From JACPHB01 sp964553885 (GTDB lineage Bacteria > Patescibacteriota > Minisyncoccia > UBA10092), in assembly GCA_964553885.1 (NCBI GenBank), contig CAZKLP010000008.1, positions 1 to 26,266 on the forward strand: a stretch of 26,266 bases of DNA, read 5' to 3'. Within the stretch, counting starts at the first letter, position 1. Each line of letters starts with the position of its first letter. The notes beneath the pieces are model-generated. The model saw only the letters and a program-made list of their open reading frames with translations, did no database searches and was not told where the DNA came from. Shown here piece after piece: positions 21,431-26,266 of this stretch. The translations under genes were made by a program, and so were the position numbers.

Positions 21431-23380
21431 ATGTCACGAAAATATTTTATACTTCTCGGGCTGTTTTTAGCTACGGGATTTTTATTTTTAAACGCTAGTA
21501 CGGTAAACGCCACTTATTTTTGGTGGGATGGCGGTGGCGATGGAGTAACTTGGACTGACCCTCTCAACTGGGGAAATGACAGTAATTATCCTGGCAAAAC
21601 TGTAACCGATCAGGCAGTTATCGCAACTTCAACAGCGGGTGGTAATGTTACTGTTCGGGCCACGTCAACACTTGCCGGCTCGTTAGAATATTTACAGCTT
21701 GGCTATAATGCCGGTGGCTATAAAAGTGGCGCGACTTTAATTTTAGGTAAGGATGCTACAATTGCCGCCAGCTCCAGTATTATTTTAGTAGGAACAAGTA
21801 CCCTTAAGTTGGGTGACTCCACTTGGGGTAGTGGAACCATAATTTTTGCTACTAGTAGCCTTAATGCTATTCCGTTTAAACTTAGCACTACTACTGCTGA
21901 TACATTCTTTTATGCCGCGACAGGCACAGTTACATTTACCGGAACGGGCGGTGGTATTGTTGTGGCTACGACTACTTATTATAATCTTACTTTTACCCCA
22001 ACTTCTACCACCGCGCTTAGCACTTACATATTTGATATGAAGAGCGGCAGTTCTACTTGTTTCACTACCAACGGCTGCACCTCTACTACTACCATATCAA
22101 ATGTTCTAACGCTAAATGCATCCTCCAGTGTTAATTTTAATAGCAACGCTGTTATTTTGTCGGGTTCCGGAACGGCGTTTGAAAAGGCCAACGGCGATTT
22201 TGTCGCTAACGGCTCGCTGGTTAAATATACCAACGCCAGTGTCGCTACCAATGTTGCCACCGGCACTTATGCGAATCTTGTGATAAGCGGCGCTGGTGTT
22301 ACCAAAACTTTACTAGGCAATGTAACCGCGACCAGCACTGTTTCTATTGATTCCGGCACTTTGGCTCTAACCACAAGTACTTTCACCGTTACAGGCTCTA
22401 CATATACTAATAGCGGTTCGGTAACAAGAACTACGGGTAAAATCGTTAAAGCCTCAACTTCACAGTTTGATGATGGCACCGGTACTGCCAAAGGTTCATT
22501 TAACGGCGATACTCCTGATAAAGTTTATGTCAGAGTGACTGATGTAAGTTTGAACCTTCTCGCAGATACTATTGAAACTCAATCGGTTCTTATTACCGCT
22601 AAAAGTAGTATCAGCGATAGCGAATCTGTTACTCTAACCGAGACAAGCGCGAGTTCCGGTATTTTTTCAGGAGGCGTTACTTTCGGACTTTCAGGCACTA
22701 ATGTTGGCGGCCAGCTTGATTATCAAGGCCCCGGTACTTTAACTTATGCCTTTACCGATTCTCAAGATTCCAGCGATACCGGTTCCGGTACCGGTAATTT
22801 CTCCGGTACTGCCGGGAGTGGAGGCGGCAGCGGCGGTGGCGGCACGGTTACGGCAATTGTTACTCCGGCAGTTCCGGCTACACCGGTAACACCGGCGGTT
22901 CCCGCTACTCCGGCCGTTCCGGGTGAAACTCCTGCCGTTCCTGCGACTCCAGCAACGCCGGCCGCCCCATCTCTTGATAGTGTCAACGCTAAAATTGTTT
23001 CCGTTATGGCAAAAATTGCTACATTAACTAAAAACTCTCCGGTTGCTGATATTGCCGCGGTTCAAGCAGAAATTGCCGCTATTTTAATTGATATCCAGGC
23101 AATTCAGTTGGCTCAACAGCCGGCTGACTCCTCTCTTGGATTTAACTTTGCTAAGCCGCTGTCTTTTGGAATGACCAATAATGACGTCCGCAATCTTCAG
23201 ACTGCTTTTAAAACCGATCCTTCGGTTTATCCCGAAGGTCTTGTTACCGGATATTTCGGTCCTGCAACCCAGCGGGCGGTTAAAAAATTCCAGGAAAAAT
23301 ATGGAATTGCTTCCGCCGGCCAACCTGGCTACGGCAATGTTGGACCAAAAACCAGAGAGAAATTGAATGAGCTTTATTAA
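21431..23380 (+). CDS. Secreted Ser/Thr-rich surface protein with C-terminal peptidoglycan-binding domain
   Basis: 649 residues. A signal peptide covers about residues 1-28 (hydrophobic ILLGLFLATGFLFLNAST, then NATYFW). The next ~440 residues are Ser/Thr/Gly-rich beta-type sequence opening with WWDGGGDGVTWTDPLNWGND, a pattern seen at the start of autotransporter-like and other repetitive surface proteins, and including ESVTLTETSASSGIFSGGV. A Gly-rich then Pro-Ala-Val-Thr-rich linker (about residues 465-515) leads to a short helical region and a PG_binding_1-like domain (about 570-649: DVRNLQTAF, TGYFGPATQRAVKKFQ, VGPKTREKL). It is probably exported and held in the cell wall by that domain. 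A strong terminator-like inverted repeat follows at 23399. Confidence 0.85.
   Translation: MSRKYFILLGLFLATGFLFLNASTVNATYFWWDGGGDGVTWTDPLNWGNDSNYPGKTVTDQAVIATSTAGGNVTVRATSTLAGSLEYLQLGYNAGGYKSGATLILGKDATIAASSSIILVGTSTLKLGDSTWGSGTIIFATSSLNAIPFKLSTTTADTFFYAATGTVTFTGTGGGIVVATTTYYNLTFTPTSTTALSTYIFDMKSGSSTCFTTNGCTSTTTISNVLTLNASSSVNFNSNAVILSGSGTAFEKANGDFVANGSLVKYTNASVATNVATGTYANLVISGAGVTKTLLGNVTATSTVSIDSGTLALTTSTFTVTGSTYTNSGSVTRTTGKIVKASTSQFDDGTGTAKGSFNGDTPDKVYVRVTDVSLNLLADTIETQSVLITAKSSISDSESVTLTETSASSGIFSGGVTFGLSGTNVGGQLDYQGPGTLTYAFTDSQDSSDTGSGTGNFSGTAGSGGGSGGGGTVTAIVTPAVPATPVTPAVPATPAVPGETPAVPATPATPAAPSLDSVNAKIVSVMAKIATLTKNSPVADIAAVQAEIAAILIDIQAIQLAQQPADSSLGFNFAKPLSFGMTNNDVRNLQTAFKTDPSVYPEGLVTGYFGPATQRAVKKFQEKYGIASAGQPGYGNVGPKTREKLNELY
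22857..22970 (+). repeat. Pro-Ala-Val-Thr coding repeats
   Basis: Degenerate GTTCCGGCTACTCCGG-type units encode about eight TPAVPA/TPATPA blocks, forming a stiff linker between the surface domain and the peptidoglycan-binding part. Confidence 0.75.
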
Positions 23381-23398
23381 GAGTAATAAGAAAGCAAG

Positions 23399-23445
23399 TA
23401 ACACAAATTTAAAACCCCCATTGTGGGGGTTTTAAATTTGTGTTA
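23399..23445. terminator. Perfect 22-bp inverted repeat, terminator-like
   Basis: Arms 23399-23420 and 23424-23445 are exact reverse complements around a TTG loop. The core CCCCCA/TGGGGG is flanked by AAAA/TTTT, the shape of a two-way intrinsic terminator, but the stem continues far beyond the T-run. Confidence 0.8.
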
Positions 23446-23487
23446 GACTCCAATACATAATATTAAATATGAAAATAATAAAAAATT

Positions 23488-24162
23488 ATGAATGATCAAA
23501 TGAATAAATACCTTATTCCCGGCGCAATTGTTTTAGCCGGCGTTGTTATCGCGGTGGCATTTATTTATTCGGTAAACGGACCATCGCCAAAAAATGCCGT
23601 AAAAAATGAAATAGCGGCTATCGGTTCTATGCCGCCGGTAACTTCCGGCGATTTTGTTTTGGGCGAGGCTAACGCGCCGGTTACTATTGTTGAGTACGGC
23701 GATTTTCAGTGCCCGTTTTGCGGCAAGTTTTTTAAAGACACCGAGCCGACGCTGCGAGAAAATTATATTAAAACCGGAAAAGTGAAATTTATTTACCGCG
23801 ACTTCGCTTTTTTGGGACAGGAATCATTTTGGGCGTCTAACGCGGCTCGTTGCGCCGGCGAACAGGGAAAATTTTGGCAATATCATGACTATCTATACAG
23901 TAACCAGCGCGGTGAAAATCAAGGCGCTTTCAGTAAAAATAATCTGAAAAGTTTTGCCGTCGCGTTAAGTTTGGACGCAGGAAAATTCAATGCTTGTATG
24001 GATTCCGATAAATATTTGGAAGAAATTAAAAAAGAAACCAAAGCCGGTGGTGAAGCAGGAGTCCAGGGAACACCGGCCAATTTTATCAACAGTGTACTTT
24101 ACGCCGGTGCTCTGCCGACAGCCACTTTTACTCAGATTATTGACGCGGAATTAAGCAAATAG
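23488..24162 (+). CDS. DsbA-like thioredoxin-fold oxidoreductase, membrane-anchored
   Basis: 224 residues. One N-terminal helix (about 8-28) anchors or exports the protein. The thioredoxin fold begins with PVTIVEYGDFQCPFCGKFF, giving a CPFC active site at C75-C78. KFIYRDFAF and a helical insert follow, then the cis-proline loop VQGTPANFINS. DsbA/DsbG-type proteins form or shuffle disulfides in exported proteins. The stop is 3 nt before the start of a thioredoxin reductase-like gene, so the two are almost certainly co-transcribed. Cys-rich exported proteins such as the one at 20477 are candidate substrates (inference). ATG 23500 is an alternative start; no Shine-Dalgarno sequence is visible. 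Confidence 0.9.
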   Translation: MNDQMNKYLIPGAIVLAGVVIAVAFIYSVNGPSPKNAVKNEIAAIGSMPPVTSGDFVLGEANAPVTIVEYGDFQCPFCGKFFKDTEPTLRENYIKTGKVKFIYRDFAFLGQESFWASNAARCAGEQGKFWQYHDYLYSNQRGENQGAFSKNNLKSFAVALSLDAGKFNACMDSDKYLEEIKKETKAGGEAGVQGTPANFINSVLYAGALPTATFTQIIDAELSK

Positions 24163-24165
24163 TTT

Positions 24166-25143
24166 ATGTACGACCTAATCATTATAGGCGGAGGACCGGC
24201 CGGAGCGGCGGCTGGCGTTTACGCTGCCAGAAAAAAATTAAAAACTCTTCTTATCACCGAAAGTTTCGGCGGCCAGTCGGTTGTTTCTGCGGGCATTGAA
24301 AATTGGATCGGAATTAAAAGTATAAGCGGATTTGAATTAGCTAAAGCTTTTGAGGAACATATTCGGGCTCAAGAAGGAATTGAAATAGTTTCTCCGGATA
24401 AGGTTTTGGAAGCCAAAGAAATCTCCGGCGGTTACGAAGTTAAAACCGAAAAAGGAATGTCGTATCAAACGAAAACTTTAATAATTACTTCCGGCGGCCG
24501 TCGGCGGCGGCTCGGCATTCCCGGAGAAGATAAATTTGACGGCCGAGGGGTGGCTTATTGCTCCACTTGCGACGCTCCGATTTTTAAAGACAAGGATGTG
24601 GCCGTGGTCGGCGGCGGCAACGCCGGTTTGGAAGCGGTTGTTGATTTGTTTCCTTACGCGGCGAAAATCTATTTAATAAACCGCGGGCCTGAACTATCCG
24701 GCGATCCTTTAACTCAGGGAGAAGTCAAAAAATCGCCGAAAGTTACTGTCATAAGTAATGCGCAAACACAGGAAATTTTAGGCGATCAGTTTGTTTCCGG
24801 TCTTAAATATTTAGATAAAACCGATAATCAAATAAAAAAATTGGCGGTAGGCGGTGTTTTTGTTGAAATCGGCTCTGTTCCTAATTCGGAATTTATGAAA
24901 AATCTTGTTGAAATGAATAAGGCCGGAGAAATCATTGTTGACCATAAAACCGGCGCGACGAACAGGCCCGGAATTTTTGCCGCTGGCGACGTTACCGACG
25001 AACTTTATAAGCAAAATAATATTTCCGCCGGCGACGGCGTTGCCGCCGCCCTGTCAGCGTATAATTATTTACTTAATATTAAGAAGCAAAGTCCTGCCTT
25101 CGTCCCGCTAAACGGGACTACGGTAAGCAAGCCAGCTCAATAA
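24166..25143 (+). CDS. trxB: Thioredoxin reductase-like flavoprotein, atypical dinucleotide site
   Basis: 325 residues. The FAD motif IIGGGPAGAAAGVYAARK is at the N-terminus, the redox-active YCSTCDAP is at C132-C135, the second dinucleotide motif GGGNAGLEA is near residue 150, and the FAD-closing block FAAGDVTD is near the end. The fold is that of low-molecular-weight thioredoxin reductases, which pass electrons from NAD(P)H through FAD to a thioredoxin. The usual NADPH-selecting HRR-type motif is replaced by LINRGPEL, so the donor may be NADH or another carrier. It starts 3 nt after the DsbA-like gene. The last ~15 residues (SPAFVPLNGTTVSKPAQ) come from a palindromic sequence at 25095-25125. 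Confidence 0.88.
   Translation: MYDLIIIGGGPAGAAAGVYAARKKLKTLLITESFGGQSVVSAGIENWIGIKSISGFELAKAFEEHIRAQEGIEIVSPDKVLEAKEISGGYEVKTEKGMSYQTKTLIITSGGRRRRLGIPGEDKFDGRGVAYCSTCDAPIFKDKDVAVVGGGNAGLEAVVDLFPYAAKIYLINRGPELSGDPLTQGEVKKSPKVTVISNAQTQEILGDQFVSGLKYLDKTDNQIKKLAVGGVFVEIGSVPNSEFMKNLVEMNKAGEIIVDHKTGATNRPGIFAAGDVTDELYKQNNISAGDGVAAALSAYNYLLNIKKQSPAFVPLNGTTVSKPAQ
25095..25125. repeat. Palindromic element forming the 3' end of the reductase gene
   Basis: GTCCCG/CGGGAC (25102-25107 with 25113-25118) with loop CTAAA, extended by further imperfect pairing (TGCC with GGTA). It is translated as the reductase's C-terminal tail and ends 16 nt before the stop codon. Confidence 0.6.
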
Positions 25144-25196
25144 AAATAAAGATCGGAAGTCTTATAGTACTATTTAATTTTTTTAGGTTATACGCC

Positions 25197-25517
25197 ATGA
25201 GTGAGAATTTAGAAACAAAAAGAGAATATGTACCTGGAGAGTTGTTACCCGAAGCAATTCGGGAAGCTTCATGGATGGGCGGAAAAGGCTCGAGGGGATT
25301 AGAAATGGCAGAAGAGCAGTGGCAAGAAGAGATGGACAGTCGAGGTCAAATCCCCGGAGTGAGACATCCTCGGGTTGTTGAGGGTCATCTCAACGGAGAA
25401 ATCGTTTATCGAAAACACAGTATTGGTGGTAATGTTCCTGCTGATGTAGAGGCAATCCCGCAAGGAAAAGAGGATGAAGTAAACTACGAAGTGGTTTCGT
25501 ATAAAATTTCTGAGTAA
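25197..25517 (+). CDS. Small acidic protein of unknown function
   Basis: 106 residues, rich in Glu, Gly and Val, with no signal peptide, membrane segment or cysteine. I do not recognise the family. Residues 18-40 could be helical (EAIREASWMGGKGSRGLEMAEE); the second half (GVRHPRVVEGHLNGEIVYRK, EVNYEVVSYKISE) looks beta-rich. A weak AGG lies before the ATG. The gene stands between the reductase and dnaA. The long unbroken frame and ordinary codon use support a real gene. No function is proposed. Confidence 0.6.
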   Translation: MSENLETKREYVPGELLPEAIREASWMGGKGSRGLEMAEEQWQEEMDSRGQIPGVRHPRVVEGHLNGEIVYRKHSIGGNVPADVEAIPQGKEDEVNYEVVSYKISE

Positions 25518-25525
25518 GAGAAAAA

Positions 25526-25552
25526 CGATCTAGATTACCGGCTCGATCTAGT
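25526..25552. repeat. Short dyad after the small unknown gene
   Basis: CTAGAT and ATCTAG arms about 10 nt apart, inside a GATCTAG direct repeat, with TTAGTTTTAG downstream. Possibly a weak terminator for the gene ending at 25517. Confidence 0.3.
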
Positions 25553-25645
25553 TAGTTTTAGTTAATTGAAAGCATGAAAGAAAGTTCTATCTGTTGCAAA
25601 GGGAATTTTTTATTCTTTAAATCTCAAAGAATTTGCCGCCAAAGC

Positions 25646-25683
25646 AGTAAATTTTTCAATAATTTTTTATTGAAAAATTTACT
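25646..25683. repeat. Perfect 17-bp hairpin next to the dnaA truncation point
   Basis: AGTAAATTTTTCAATAA and its exact reverse complement flank a TTTT loop. It ends where recognisable dnaA-like sequence begins (25684 onward), where the rest of domain I should be encoded. Confidence 0.75.
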
Positions 25684-25686
25684 TGA

Positions 25687-26266
25687 AAACAATATAATAA
25701 AATAATTCTTAATGCGCTTAGAAATTTAGACGAATCTACTAAAAAAATTCATTTTACAGTTAGTAATAATCTGGCAACGATAACTAATACTAATACTAAA
25801 AAACAAAACCAAGAATCAAATACTAAAACCCAATTAGCTTTTGAAGAATTCAAAATAGATCCGGAAACTAATTTAAATCCTCGTTACACTTTAAATTCTT
25901 TTGTTGTTGGAAAATCTAATGAACTTGCCTATGCGGCAGCAACTGCTGCTAGTGAAGAAATTGGAAAAAAATATAACCCGCTTTTTATCTACGGTGGCGT
26001 AGGACTCGGCAAGACGCACTTAATTCAAGGAGTTGGTAATGCCATTAAAACTAAATATGAAAATAATGTTAAGGTGAAGTATGTTTCTTCGGAAAAATTC
26101 ACTAACGACGTAATTTACGGCATTAGAAATAAAAGAATGGAGGATATGAAAGAGAAATATCGAAATGTTGATGTCTTAATTATTGATGATATTCAATTTA
26201 TTGGGGGAAAGGCTTCAACAGAAGAGGAATTTTTCCATACTTTTAATGCCCTATACGAAAATAATA
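25687..26266 (+). CDS. dnaA: Chromosomal replication initiator DnaA, no start codon, most of domain I missing, 3' end beyond the window
   Basis: The frame is open from the TGA at 25684-25686 to the window end. It begins with KQYNKIILNALRNLDESTKK, which fits the last ~20 residues of DnaA domain I. A short linker (domain II) follows, then the AAA+ domain III: NPRYTLNSFVVGKSNELAYA, Walker A GGVGLGKTH, and Walker B VLIIDDIQFIGGK. There is no ATG, GTG or TTG in frame before the GTG at 26074, which is already past Walker A. Domain I, which binds DnaB and other partners, is therefore absent. One base missing near 25691 would join an upstream L-E-N to this frame, but the sequence further upstream does not look like domain I. 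Real truncation, non-standard start, or assembly fault all remain possible. Confidence 0.8.

Noticed and set aside
22024..22986. Minus-strand frames rich in Val, Ala, Pro and Gly opposite the surface-protein gene
   Set aside because: They are the antisense of Thr/Ser/Pro-Ala coding repeats and have no independent start signals.
25574..25705. A 43-codon frame starting at ATG 25574 as the real N-terminus of DnaA
   Set aside because: It is in a different frame from the DnaA sequence, lacks a ribosome-binding site, and its product does not resemble DnaA domain I.
1..26266. tRNA, rRNA or transposase genes
   Set aside because: No cloverleaf, ribosomal RNA signature or transposase motif was recognised on reading either strand, though faint or divergent RNA genes could be missed by eye.

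Overview
The window reads as a piece of a small bacterial genome, most likely from the Candidate Phyla Radiation (Patescibacteria, Parcubacteria-like). This is inference from family content, not a database match. Signs are the low-GC coding style, the polyprenyl-phosphate glycan genes, a secreted lamin-tail-like protein, a secreted protein with a peptidoglycan-binding C-terminus, an atypical thioredoxin reductase, and many short palindromic elements inside genes and between them. No rRNA, tRNA, CRISPR array or transposase was seen.

Layout. (1) 1-1415, minus: the N-terminal part of a polytopic membrane glycosyltransferase. (2) 1497-16629: a glycan-precursor block, all plus strand except one NUDIX gene. 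It holds a sugar epimerase and a GmhA-like SIS isomerase (1497-3191); a B12-type radical SAM protein (3373-5322); a cytidylyltransferase/PfkB kinase gene split by an in-frame TAA (5463-7001); an epimerase, a DegT-type PLP enzyme and a stand-alone cytidylyltransferase (7131-9824); a NUDIX hydrolase (minus, 9833-10381); a two-subunit thiamine-diphosphate E1 enzyme (10514-12446); two tandem family-2 glycosyltransferases (12583-14124); and a second radical SAM protein followed by a divergent cis-prenyltransferase (14232-16629). Most units end in a clear intrinsic terminator, and several start at readable -35/-10 promoters. (3) 16686-18026, minus: a polyprenyl glycosylphosphotransferase, divergent from (4) 18062-20368, an O-antigen ligase-like protein with a TPR tail. 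(5) 20477-25143: two exported proteins, then a DsbA-like oxidoreductase and a thioredoxin reductase-like flavoprotein. (6) 25197-25517: a small unknown protein. (7) 25687-26266: dnaA sequence with no start codon and most of domain I missing.

Working together: the block looks able to make one or more nucleotide-activated sugars (possibly a heptose, from the isomerase-kinase-cytidylyltransferase set; other sugars from the epimerase and PLP enzymes). The glycosylphosphotransferase and glycosyltransferases would build a glycan on a polyprenyl carrier, and the ligase-like protein would transfer or polymerise it outside the membrane. The two radical SAM proteins, the E1-like pair and the divergent prenyltransferase are the unusual parts.

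The most notable sequence-level observations: every plus-strand gene in 1497-16629 has a Shine-Dalgarno sequence while the flanking genes have almost none; a 37-bp palindromic element occurs twice in the block; double-hairpin palindromes are translated in frame inside membrane-protein genes; an in-frame stop interrupts the nucleotidyltransferase-kinase; heptanucleotide tandem repeats lie inside the ligase gene; and dnaA is start-less next to a perfect 17-bp hairpin.
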